Positions 8,201 to 16,471 of a stretch of 41,332 bases of DNA are shown one piece after another. This DNA comes from Clostridia bacterium. Its GTDB lineage: Bacteria > Bacillota > Clostridia > Christensenellales > Aristaeellaceae. The stretch is taken from assembly GCA_017522345.1 (NCBI GenBank), contig JAFWZN010000038.1, positions 1-41,332 on the forward strand. The letters run 5' to 3'. The position numbers and the translations under genes were made by a program. The notes below the pieces were generated by a model. The model had not been told where the DNA came from and did no database searches. It saw nothing but the letters and a program-made list of their open reading frames with translations. The first letter of the stretch is position 1, and every line of letters begins with the position of its first letter.

Positions 8201-9331
8201 TTACATCCCTACCGACATGCCGTTGACGGTCACGCCCTCTTCGGCTTTAATGAGTATGTATTTAACGCCGTCGATGATGCGCGTTTCGATGAGGTTTGCG
8301 TGCTCGGGGCTTACGCGAACGACGACGTCCGGGGTTCTTACTTCAAACTGTCTTTCGTTCACGATGGACGCGGCGGGGATGTCCATTCCGGAGCCAAAGG
8401 TTTCGTCAAAATTCTTTTTAAAGGCTTCGGTTTTTTCGTCCGAGATTCCGCAGCCGGTCAGCATGCGGGAGACTTCCTCCTTCGAAATGCATGCGGTTTC
8501 CGCCTCCTTGTCCGCCTTCTGCTCGGCGACTTTGGCAATCAGCTGCTCGTTGACCGCCTGAACGACCTCCATGCTGCATTCGTCCTGCAAAGATTCAACC
8601 AGCAGGCTCTGAAACGCTTCCTTTTTTTCCTGAGGCGCGGCGAGGGAATCGATGCCCAGCGCGGCAAGCGCAAAATCGGTATGGGTGTTGGCGATGTCCT
8701 TGGTGTAATACAAAGCGTCGTGGATGTTCGGCCCGCCGTCTTCAAAGGCGGGAAACATAAAGCCCATTTCCGGCGCGGACACGACCCAGTCCTGATCGCG
8801 GATTCCGAAATCGTTCTCGGAAGCGAAATAGCACAGGGCGGATTTGGACATTTTTACGGGGCAGACGGCGCACAGGATATAGGAAAATACGTTTTCGCTG
8901 TCTGCGGTTTCGTCGTTTTCGCCGTTTCTGGTTTTGAACGCCACGTCATAGGTATCGTGCAGAAGGAGGATCAGGTAGTTTCCCTCCATATGCGTGTTTT
9001 CGATGACGGCGGTAAAGAATTCATTGGAAAGCTCGTCGTCCATAAGCTTGTCGCGGTTCATGTCCATGAGCCTTCCGTGCGCTTCGCCCTCCATGACTTC
9101 GTCCATCGGGAAATGCGCCATGGAAAGGTTTTTTCCGAAATCGCCGGAAAAAATACGCTTGAAAATGGCCATATAGCTGTCCGCTTCTTCCTGCGGAAGC
9201 GACATGAGCGATTTATGGAACGCGGAAACCACCGCGCCCTTTCCGTTTACATACAAACCGCGCACGTCGATGGGATTATGGCTTTCGGAATTTAAGCGGC
9301 GGCGGATTTCGGCAATGTCTTTTTTGTTCAT
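8201..9331 (-). CDS. DUF4317 family protein
   Basis: This 376-residue protein starts MNKKDIAEIRRRLN, followed by RGLYVNGKGAVVS, the characteristic N-terminus of the DUF4317 family found throughout Clostridia. No signal peptide, membrane segment or catalytic motif is visible. The sequence is soluble, Asp/Glu/Met-rich, with a helical C-terminal half (residues about 225-290) and a short C-terminal beta-rich end. The function of the family is not known. A weak GAGG ribosome site precedes the ATG. It has no obvious operon partner: the MITE-like element lies downstream and a palindrome (9377-9398) lies upstream, between it and the MATE gene. Confidence 0.85.
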   Translation of the reverse strand: MNKKDIAEIRRRLNSESHNPIDVRGLYVNGKGAVVSAFHKSLMSLPQEEADSYMAIFKRIFSGDFGKNLSMAHFPMDEVMEGEAHGRLMDMNRDKLMDDELSNEFFTAVIENTHMEGNYLILLLHDTYDVAFKTRNGENDETADSENVFSYILCAVCPVKMSKSALCYFASENDFGIRDQDWVVSAPEMGFMFPAFEDGGPNIHDALYYTKDIANTHTDFALAALGIDSLAAPQEKKEAFQSLLVESLQDECSMEVVQAVNEQLIAKVAEQKADKEAETACISKEEVSRMLTGCGISDEKTEAFKKNFDETFGSGMDIPAASIVNERQFEVRTPDVVVRVSPEHANLIETRIIDGVKYILIKAEEGVTVNGMSVGM

Positions 9332-9376
9332 AATATACCTCTACAACTGTGGATTTGATAATGAGAATAATTGCGC

Positions 9377-9398
9377 GGGTCGATGTGGGCATCGACCC
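9377..9398. repeat. Perfect 9-bp palindrome between DUF4317 and MATE genes
   Basis: GGGTCGATG (9377-9385) pairs perfectly with CATCGACCC (9390-9398) around a 4-nt loop. On the minus strand it is preceded by AATTGTTAGGG, like the unit at 139-162. No T-tract follows on either strand. It is probably a member of the same dispersed palindrome family. It lies 43 bp past the stop of the MATE gene and so could also stabilise its 3' end. Confidence 0.55.
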
Positions 9399-9441
9399 TA
9401 ACAATTATGCAGACGATTTTTTCTTATTGTTGGGGCTTTTG

Positions 9442-10821
9442 TTATTCTCCCGCCTTTTTGATCTTCTTCATCCATTTACCGCTTCGTAAGCGGAAGAAGC
9501 ACCAGATGCATTTGATCACCTGATCGATTTTCAGCATCGTGTACACCCAGAAGGGCGGCCAGCCAAACACAAGACCCGCCAGATATCCAAGCGGCACGGA
9601 TGCAACCCACAAAAACAGAATGTCGCCCACCATCAAAAATCTCGTGTCGCCGCCGGCTCTTAATACGCCCTTGGTGAGAATGGAGCTCATGGCCTGAAAA
9701 ACAATAATCAGGCTGATGGCGTCCATCAGGTGATAGGCGATTTCCTTCGCGTCATCTGAAATATCGTAGTAATTGACGATAATGGGGCTCAGAATCAGTA
9801 TGACAAGCGCGGCAAACAGGCCCAGAATAAAGCTGAACAGCAGGAAGGTGTAGCCCTGACGCTGCACCTTTTGCGTGTCTCCCTCGCCCATGGTGTGGCC
9901 GGTAATGATGCAGCTGGCGTGGGATACGCCCTGCGTAAGCACGCTTGATAATTGCTGCATCATGGTGGTAACGCTGTTGGCCGCCATAAACGCGCCGCCC
10001 ATGCCGCCGATGATGATGGCAACCATGTTGTTTCCGATGGCAAGCAAGCCGTCCGAAATCAAAACCGGCACCGACACGCGTATATATTCGTGGATTAAGT
10101 CGGAGCACTTCATGAAGAAGTCGCGGATTCGATAGCCGATCTTTTTGTCGATAAAGAAGAAATAGCCGCAGATAAAGACGAGCTCAAAGATTCGTGCGAT
10201 GAGCGTTCCAAGCGCCGCGCCCGCAATTTCCATCTGACGCGCGCCCAAATGACCAAAGATAAACACCCAGTTAAAGAAAACATTGACGAAAAACGCGGCA
10301 ATGGAGGAATACAACGGGATTTTCATAAGGCCGACGCTTCGTAAAATGATGGTGCACGTGAGTGTAAGACCCATGCAGAAATACGTGGGAATGAGCCATT
10401 TTATGTACGTGATTGCATGCCTTAATACAAGATCGCCCTCTTCGCGCACATATATCCGCATAATTTCTTCCGGGAAGAAAATGGTGGCAAGGGTAAACAC
10501 GCCTGCAAACACCATCAGGAATCTGAGCATGATGGTGATGGTTTTTTTCAGCGACGGCATTTCCTTCATGCCCCAATATCTGGCGGTTAGAACGCTGGCG
10601 CCCATTCCGATACCCATACAAAAAATCTGAAACAGGTTGATAAAGCTGCCCGCCTGCGCGGAAGCCGCCAGCTGTTCGTCTCCAAAGTTGGACAGCATGA
10701 CCGTGTCCATCAGGTTTACACCGACGGTGATTAAAGACTGCGCCGAAATGGGCACGGCGATTCTCAACACCTTTTTGTAAAACGCCTTATCGCCCAGATA
10801 CGGTTTGATTTTTGCAAGCAT
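9442..10821 (-). CDS. MATE family multidrug/metabolite efflux transporter
   Basis: This 459-residue polytopic membrane protein (about 12 hydrophobic segments) belongs to the MATE (multi antimicrobial extrusion) family, which exports cationic drugs or metabolites in exchange for Na+ or H+. The N-terminal VLRIAVPISAQSLI, MDTVMLSNFG and TARYWG segments and the repeated MLRLSVPV-like start of the second half (EYIRVSVPVLISDGL) are typical. I chose the ATG at 10819-10821, preceded by GGGAGGAAAGAGAC. A longer frame to 10896 would run through a terminator hairpin (10838-10874) and lacks a good ribosome site. It follows the secreted-protein gene but is separated from it by that terminator. Substrate cannot be told from sequence. 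Confidence 0.92.
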   Translation of the reverse strand: MLAKIKPYLGDKAFYKKVLRIAVPISAQSLITVGVNLMDTVMLSNFGDEQLAASAQAGSFINLFQIFCMGIGMGASVLTARYWGMKEMPSLKKTITIMLRFLMVFAGVFTLATIFFPEEIMRIYVREEGDLVLRHAITYIKWLIPTYFCMGLTLTCTIILRSVGLMKIPLYSSIAAFFVNVFFNWVFIFGHLGARQMEIAGAALGTLIARIFELVFICGYFFFIDKKIGYRIRDFFMKCSDLIHEYIRVSVPVLISDGLLAIGNNMVAIIIGGMGGAFMAANSVTTMMQQLSSVLTQGVSHASCIITGHTMGEGDTQKVQRQGYTFLLFSFILGLFAALVILILSPIIVNYYDISDDAKEIAYHLMDAISLIIVFQAMSSILTKGVLRAGGDTRFLMVGDILFLWVASVPLGYLAGLVFGWPPFWVYTMLKIDQVIKCIWCFFRLRSGKWMKKIKKAGE

Positions 10822-10837
10822 GTCTCTTTCCTCCCGA

Positions 10838-10874
10838 TAAAAACAAAAACGAGGGTGGACAGATGCGTCCACCC
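10838..10874 (-). terminator. Rho-independent terminator after the secreted-protein gene
   Basis: On the minus strand an 8-bp perfect stem GGGTGGAC/GTCCACCC (10867-10874 and 10853-10860) with a 6-nt loop is followed by TCGTTTTTGTTTTT. It closes the transcript of the kinase module before the MATE gene at 10821. Confidence 0.88.
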
Positions 10875-10899
10875 GAAAAAACAGGGCTTTGAACACGCG

Positions 10900-12051
10900 T
10901 TATTTCCAGTACATGTACGGAACAAGACTCGCCGCAGGGGGCATGAGGTAAATAACGGTTTCACTTTCATTCCAGATAATCATGAGCGTGCTTTCGCCCT
11001 TCTCCGCCTTCAGGTAGAGATTGATCGTATCGCCCTCGGTCTGAAACTCATAAACAGGATTATACTCCAGATAATATAAAGAATCAAGATAAATCTGCAT
11101 GTCGTCGATGGTGATTTCGCTCGCCGTGATCTTGATTCTGTCGGGCGCAGATGCGATTTCATTTCCCATGGTATGCACGTAAAGGCTGCCGGTTTCGGGA
11201 TCGGAGAAGATATACGTATATTCCATTTCGCTCGGCAGGCGCCATTCGGGCATCGGGAACACCTGCGTTTCGCCGATGATTTCCGTGCGATTGGACTTAA
11301 AGACGCTTAAATCGTTCGTCTCAATCGCTTCAACGGTAACGTTATAGAAAAAATCCTCAAATCCGGCGAGAGATTCGATTTTGCCGATGTTTTCCTGCAT
11401 ACGGTCAAGGTTTTCGCCCGCCATTTTTGCAAGCGCTTCGGGATCATTATGAAACACATCCATTTCCGTTTTTAGTACGGACGTGTTTTCTTTGATGAAA
11501 TTCCAGAACGCGTCGGCGCCGCCGCCGTCCTTCAATTGAAGAAGCAGATAGTTTGTCAAATACACATAGTCCCGCGCGTCCAGCTGAATATCCGTTCGGT
11601 GAAGCGCAATTTCCTCCATCTGGTTGTCAAGCGCGGGCTCAAAATACACGTCCGAAAGCATTGTCTCGTAGATATTGGTAAGCATGGCGATTTTTTCTTC
11701 CCGAATCAGATCAACATCCTCAAGAAGAACGGAAAGCGCCTCCACTTCAGCCCCGTCCATCATATAGGCGAAAAATTCATCGTCCGTCATGATCGTTTCG
11801 GGCTTTTCCATGCGCTTAATCTCTTTAAGCGCAGAATCAATCGCGCATCTTGCAATCAGAAGATCCTCCTGCGTTCGGGTCTGATTGAATTTCTCAACAT
11901 ACCGAATCGCAAAAAGCTCGTCCTCCAAAAGCCGGTCTGTGTAGAGAAGGAAGTTGCCAAGCTCTGTAAAAATCGCGTCGTTTTTTTCGGAAAAAGCGGA
12001 AACGGGCAGAAAGAGGCATAAAACCAATATAAGTGCAAGCAGCTTTTTCAT
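10900..12051 (-). CDS. Secreted protein of unknown function next to kinase-NACHT gene
   Basis: This is a 383-residue protein with a clear signal peptide (MKKLLALILVLCLFLPVSA, cleavage probable after VSA) and no later membrane segment, so it should be exported and soluble or loosely attached. The mature part is acidic and mostly helical up to about residue 250 (many Glu/Asp/Leu and Met), then becomes beta-rich (residues about 265-383, ending near YMYWK). I recognise no family. Its start lies only 4 bp after the stop of the kinase-NACHT gene, so both are probably co-translated, and the extracytoplasmic C-terminal part of the kinase protein is its most likely partner. A terminator follows at 10838-10874. 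The prediction of an interaction is inference from gene order only. Confidence 0.8.
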   Translation of the reverse strand: MKKLLALILVLCLFLPVSAFSEKNDAIFTELGNFLLYTDRLLEDELFAIRYVEKFNQTRTQEDLLIARCAIDSALKEIKRMEKPETIMTDDEFFAYMMDGAEVEALSVLLEDVDLIREEKIAMLTNIYETMLSDVYFEPALDNQMEEIALHRTDIQLDARDYVYLTNYLLLQLKDGGGADAFWNFIKENTSVLKTEMDVFHNDPEALAKMAGENLDRMQENIGKIESLAGFEDFFYNVTVEAIETNDLSVFKSNRTEIIGETQVFPMPEWRLPSEMEYTYIFSDPETGSLYVHTMGNEIASAPDRIKITASEITIDDMQIYLDSLYYLEYNPVYEFQTEGDTINLYLKAEKGESTLMIIWNESETVIYLMPPAASLVPYMYWK

Positions 12052-12055
12052 CCTA

Positions 12056-15000
12056 TCAATAGCCTCCTAACTTGATGTACAGTTCCATTTCATTAAGAAC
12101 CCTGTCAAAGGCAGTCTGCGCCTCCTGCTTTCGGGCTTCGGCGTTCACAAGATCCTGAAGCGCGTTCTCGCCCACCTCCTTGGAGCGGGCCGCATCGAAA
12201 AACGTCTGCATGCCGGAGAACAGCGCGATGTTTTTCATGCGTTCCGGCTGCCAGATATCCTCTTCATTCAGCATGTGCGGCGCGCAAACGACCTGATACA
12301 TCTGAACGGCCACGATTGCGTCGGCTCGGATCAGCTCGATAAGCCTTTCCTTAAACTCGGGACAGCTTCTCATCAATCGCTCGCTTTTTTCCCAGATCCG
12401 GTAGTATTCCTCCGCGCGTTCATAAACCTCGCGGCATTCGTCCGAAAACCAGATCAGCTTTATGGCGTTTTCGGCGTCAAACGGCTTTTGAGACCACGAG
12501 CACACCTCGCCCGTCCGTATCATTTCATTGATATATCGTTCGTATGAAGCTTTTGCGCTTATCTGCGTCCGGCTTTCCTGCGAGGCGGACGCATTTTTTT
12601 CATTCTTTAAAGCGTCCGAAAGCAGCGAAAGATCTTTTTCGGGCAGTTCAATGATTCGCTGCGCAAAGTCCGCATGCTTTTCGCCCGCCCATTTCTTCAT
12701 CGAGTAGGAAAGGTGCATGTCCTTTTGATCGCTGTCTATGACCTCTTCGTCCTCGCGCCACTGAAGCCACTGATCCATAAACGGCAAAAGGAGGTCGTCT
12801 ATGTAATCGAATTCCTCTTCAAGGGTGTCAAAATCCTGAAAACCGCTGATAATCTCGGCAAATTCCTCGCCGACGTCCTCGTTCAAAAAACCGTCCGGGT
12901 AAATAAGCCCGCCTTCCAGAATCTCCGCCATTTTTTCATACAGCGCGCCGTATTCGGTGTATCCGTTCACAGCGAAGGTCAGGCTTCTTTCCGCCTTTTC
13001 GTCGTCGTACGGCTTCCTTGGCGCTTCAAGCGTCAGCCGATAATCGGAAAACCACGTATCATAGGAAAAATATCCGCCGCTTAAAAGGATCACAAGAACG
13101 AGCGCAAAAGCGGAAGCGCTCAGCATTTTCCGCTTTTTAATTCGTTTTTCGTTTTCCGCATGCTTCCTTGCGAGGTACTCTCCGATGCGGGCGTGAGAAA
13201 TTCGGATATCGCCCGCCATCTTTACGGCAAGACCCATGCGCTTTACAAGAATCGACAAAACGATTTCGCCGTAGAATTCGTCGTCCGATGCGAGCGCTAT
13301 GTCTTTTCTGTGCCCGATCCACATGGGGAACGCCCGCGAAAGATTTCTGCTCAGAAGCGTCCTGCGGCATTTTCTGACCACTTCGTACGCTTCCGTCCTT
13401 GAAATTGCGCCGCCCGATTTTTCAGCCCTGAGCGCGAGCGCGCACAATACGAAGCGCACCGCCGCATCAATTCTGTGCTTCTGGCCTTCATCATCGCCCA
13501 GCGCATCCTTTTCCTTTGTGAGAAGCGATGCGATATAGGCGTTTAAAAGGTCCTCCTCCGTGTTTACCGTAAGCTGCCGGCCGACCGTCGATGCTTTCAG
13601 AAACACCGAAAGCATGAGGGGCGTTTTAAGAAGCGTCTTAATTTCTTTGCCTTCCGGCATCAGAAGGCCGCGCTTTGAAAGCGCGTTTTCTACATCCTCT
13701 TCAGTAAGAAGCGAAAGCGAAATGCGCGGAAAGCGGACGCCCTCGTCGTCTGTACGCGAAGTAATCAGTATGCGAAGGCCCGAAAGCTTATTAAGCTCAT
13801 TGATCTCCTGATACAAAAGCGCAGTGTCGCCCGTCGCCTCGTTAAGGCCGTCCAAAAGCAGAACCAGCGCCGGAACGTCTCCGTTTTTGGTTTTTAAGGG
13901 CGACGATAAAAGCGCGCGAAGCTGGTGTCTTGCGCCGTCGTAGGTGACGGTATCCGATGTGAAACGCAGAGATTTTAAGATTTCATCAATGAGAAAATCC
14001 TTTGCGCCGCTTTTTTTGCCCGCAAGGGAGATATACATCTGGGCGGGCTTTGTCTGCGTATACGCATTTGAAAGGCTGAGCGCGGTTTTTAGAAGAAGCG
14101 TCGTCTTTCCCATGCCGCCCAACGAAACGACGGACATGGATTCGCCGTTTTCGGACAGAAACGCGTCCAGAAATTCGTCCATCGTCTCGGTTTGTCCGCT
14201 TTCGTCCGTCAGGCGCACGGGGAACATTTCCCCTTCATCGGTGAGATACCGATAAAACGGGTTCTCGTGCATGAGCTTTTGAATGCTTTTTTTGCCCGCT
14301 TCCCAGACAGATGCGTGCGTAACGCCCAGCATGTCGATTCTGCGCATAAGCTCCAAAAACGCTTCCCGCATTTGAGCGATGCTCTGATAGCGTCTGGCGG
14401 GAATGGATGCAAGTCCTTTTTTGAGAATTGCGCCGACCTGATAAACGACGGTTTCGGGCGCGTCCTTCAAAAGCTCCGCCTCCGATACATCCGGCGGATT
14501 TTTAAGAAGCGTTTCCCTGAGCGAAAGCGGACGGCCCATCAGCATGTAGAAAAACACGGCGCATACGGAATAAAGATCCGTGCTCCAGGAGACGGCAGTC
14601 ATATTTTTGTTGATAACCTCGGGCGCGGTAAAGCCCTGCTTTACCGAAAAATAGGTTTCCTCGCCCAGATACATATCTTCGGGCGAAAACGCGCTGTTAT
14701 AGTCAATCAGCATGCATCGTTCGCTTTCGCCCTTTCCGACAAGCAGAATATTGTCCGGGCTGATGTCCAGATGCATGAGGTTGGTTTCATGGAACGCCGA
14801 GAGCGAGTCGAGAACGGAAAGCATGCGGCGCGTCAGGATTTTAAGCGTCTTCGGCTTTTCGGAAGCGTTTATATCTCTTCCGCCGGACTCTGACAAAACG
14901 GTGTAAAACGTGCCGTTTAATTCATAGGTGTTCACGTTCCCGCCGATTTTGTCCGGGAAAAGCTCCAAAAGCTTAAGATGCGCCCTGTTGCCGCGCTCAA

Positions 15001-15268
15001 AGGAGAGCCTGTTCAGATCGAAAAACTCCTGCGCCTCCGCCTGACAGACGATCTTTCCCGCTTCGTTTCTGTAGATAAGTCCTTTCGGGTGCAAGGGAAA
15101 AAGCTCCTTGACAAGAACGGTATGCTTAATATTTTCCGTAAGCCCGTCCTCATAGGAGCCCTTATATACAATTGCGTTGGAGCCCTGTCCGAGCACGGAC
15201 ACAATTTCAACATCCATGCCGGGAAAAGACAGCACGGCTCCTTTATTCAGCGCGTTTCTAATCATCAT
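12056..15268 (-). CDS. Membrane protein kinase / NACHT-type NTPase fusion with extracytoplasmic C-terminus
   Basis: This is a 1070-residue multidomain protein. Residues 23-310 form a Ser/Thr kinase-like domain: Gly-rich loop LGQGSNAIVY (26-35), probable ATP lysine K54, catalytic loop HLDISPDN (166-173; Asp168 and Asn173 kept), metal-binding Asp189 in LIDYN instead of DFG, and APE at 215-217. Residues about 375-710 form a STAND/NACHT NTPase: Walker A GGMGKTT (384-390), Walker B LLLDGLNEA (470-478), sensor ITSRTD, and ISHARIGEYLAR near 691, a typical NACHT helical-end motif. One membrane segment (715-733) follows a KKRK stop-transfer, leaving about 335 helical residues outside. I chose the ATG at 15266-15268 (GGAGG upstream, another ATG directly after). 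The longer frame would overlap the upstream gene. The NACHT part could be a switch and the C-terminus a sensor. Function unknown. Confidence 0.87.
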   Translation of the reverse strand: MMIRNALNKGAVLSFPGMDVEIVSVLGQGSNAIVYKGSYEDGLTENIKHTVLVKELFPLHPKGLIYRNEAGKIVCQAEAQEFFDLNRLSFERGNRAHLKLLELFPDKIGGNVNTYELNGTFYTVLSESGGRDINASEKPKTLKILTRRMLSVLDSLSAFHETNLMHLDISPDNILLVGKGESERCMLIDYNSAFSPEDMYLGEETYFSVKQGFTAPEVINKNMTAVSWSTDLYSVCAVFFYMLMGRPLSLRETLLKNPPDVSEAELLKDAPETVVYQVGAILKKGLASIPARRYQSIAQMREAFLELMRRIDMLGVTHASVWEAGKKSIQKLMHENPFYRYLTDEGEMFPVRLTDESGQTETMDEFLDAFLSENGESMSVVSLGGMGKTTLLLKTALSLSNAYTQTKPAQMYISLAGKKSGAKDFLIDEILKSLRFTSDTVTYDGARHQLRALLSSPLKTKNGDVPALVLLLDGLNEATGDTALLYQEINELNKLSGLRILITSRTDDEGVRFPRISLSLLTEEDVENALSKRGLLMPEGKEIKTLLKTPLMLSVFLKASTVGRQLTVNTEEDLLNAYIASLLTKEKDALGDDEGQKHRIDAAVRFVLCALALRAEKSGGAISRTEAYEVVRKCRRTLLSRNLSRAFPMWIGHRKDIALASDDEFYGEIVLSILVKRMGLAVKMAGDIRISHARIGEYLARKHAENEKRIKKRKMLSASAFALVLVILLSGGYFSYDTWFSDYRLTLEAPRKPYDDEKAERSLTFAVNGYTEYGALYEKMAEILEGGLIYPDGFLNEDVGEEFAEIISGFQDFDTLEEEFDYIDDLLLPFMDQWLQWREDEEVIDSDQKDMHLSYSMKKWAGEKHADFAQRIIELPEKDLSLLSDALKNEKNASASQESRTQISAKASYERYINEMIRTGEVCSWSQKPFDAENAIKLIWFSDECREVYERAEEYYRIWEKSERLMRSCPEFKERLIELIRADAIVAVQMYQVVCAPHMLNEEDIWQPERMKNIALFSGMQTFFDAARSKEVGENALQDLVNAEARKQEAQTAFDRVLNEMELYIKLGGY

Positions 15269-15290
15269 CGTTGTCCTCCATTCCGATATC

Positions 15291-15353
15291 CGGTATCCGC
15301 TTTTGTGTATAAAGGATACCGCACGGCGGATGGGAAACTTGAAATCAGTTTCC
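15291..15353 (-). other. Two hairpins in the HTH-kinase intergenic spacer
   Basis: The 76-bp spacer contains two inverted repeats. CGGTATCC (15291-15298) pairs with GGATACCG (15314-15321), and GGAAACT (15333-15339) pairs with AGTTTCC (15347-15353), the latter spanning the stop codon of the HTH-like gene. Neither is followed by a T-run, so they may protect or process mRNA between the two cistrons rather than terminate transcription. Confidence 0.5.
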
Positions 15354-16445
15354 GCTTGCGTACAATTCGGATAAGAAGGATGAAAATCTTTCGTCCACGT
15401 CGAAGATGTCTTCCACGCACATCGAATACATGACCATCCAGTCGAACCGGTTTCTGGGGTCAAGCTTCATAAAGCCGCTGGAGGACAGCATGAGATTGAG
15501 GCGCGAAACGGCGTCGGCAAAAATCTCGTCGCGCGTCAAATCCTCGTCGTCGTCAAAATCGTAGTCCTCCTCCGCGTCGCCTCCGTTGGTTGCGAGGAAA
15601 AGCAGAATAAGCACCTTTCTTGTAACATCCGTCTGCCTCGACTTCATGCGCGAAAGCGTGGTTTCATCCGGCCAGTCGGCGCGAATGAATTTCTGCGCGT
15701 CGGTCATGGCGTCCTTTTTGCCCTTTGCGCCGGCGGGCACCGTTTGGCGGTACAGATAGCTGTCGAGCACGTCTCTGACCGACATGGATTTTTCCTCGAT
15801 CAGGCCGTCCACAATGCCCGCGTTCTCAAGCATTTCCATGTATTCCATGAAAAGGTTATAGGCGGTATTGTGAAATTTTCCAAGCTCGTTAATCGCCTTT
15901 TCGGCATAGGCGATCAGCGCGCTTTCATCGGCAATGGATAAAACATCGTCTTTGATAAGGCTCGTGCTGGCCCCAGCGTTTTCGCTCTCTTTTCCCGTTT
16001 CCTTCGGCATGCGCTCGTAAAGAGACTCGGCTTCGGGAAAGCTCATTCCCTTGGAAAGCGCATAGCCGAAAACAAGCTCTTTAACGTCGCGCCAATGAAT
16101 GCCCTCCTCCGTCACCATGGAAATGAACCGATCCGCATCCTCCAAAGACAGCTTCATAATGAACGCAAGCTCAAACGCGTCCTGCTTGGAGACGGACTGC
16201 GTTCTTCCGTTCAGCCAGTTTCTGACCTTTTTATCCACCGCGTCAAACTTCGCCTCAGGGTGATTGGCCAAAAGCCCGTTCGTTAAAAGCGGGCGAAGAT
16301 CGCGTCCGTATGAAAAGGCGTCCAGCTTGTCCCGAAAGCTTCGGAATTTCGCTCCCTCTTCCAGCAGGCTGACCGCATCCTGAATATTCATCGGATCCTT
16401 GGCGCGTATAAACATCATGCGGCTCATTTCGGTCATGTGTTCCAT
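15345..16445 (-). CDS. HTH-like protein preceding the kinase-NACHT gene
   Basis: This 366-residue soluble protein is not in a family I can name. Residues about 60-110 (VRNWLNGRTQSVSKQDAFE, then IMKLSLEDADRF) resemble the last helices of an XRE-type helix-turn-helix, followed by IHWRDVKELVFGYALSKGMS and PEAESLYERM, which reads like a second helical module. The middle is helical and a strongly acidic stretch lies at about 296-315 (EEDYDFDDDEDL). The C-terminus is hydrophobic/aromatic (FDWMVMYSMCVEDIF). The start at 16443-16445 is fixed by an AGGAGGAGATATC ribosome site. The frame is open to 16502 but that overlaps the MATE gene. Lying 76 bp before the kinase gene and on the same strand, it could be its regulator or phosphorylation target, which is inference. 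Confidence 0.75.
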   Translation of the reverse strand: MEHMTEMSRMMFIRAKDPMNIQDAVSLLEEGAKFRSFRDKLDAFSYGRDLRPLLTNGLLANHPEAKFDAVDKKVRNWLNGRTQSVSKQDAFELAFIMKLSLEDADRFISMVTEEGIHWRDVKELVFGYALSKGMSFPEAESLYERMPKETGKESENAGASTSLIKDDVLSIADESALIAYAEKAINELGKFHNTAYNLFMEYMEMLENAGIVDGLIEEKSMSVRDVLDSYLYRQTVPAGAKGKKDAMTDAQKFIRADWPDETTLSRMKSRQTDVTRKVLILLFLATNGGDAEEDYDFDDDEDLTRDEIFADAVSRLNLMLSSSGFMKLDPRNRFDWMVMYSMCVEDIFDVDERFSSFLSELYASGN

Positions 16446-16471
16446 GATATCTCCTCCTGATTTAGGCCTGT

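Noticed and set aside
8300..9295. 331-residue plus-strand ORF opposite the DUF4317 gene
   Set aside because: It is an antisense shadow of a recognised family gene, lacks a ribosome site, and its translation is low-complexity with no domain.
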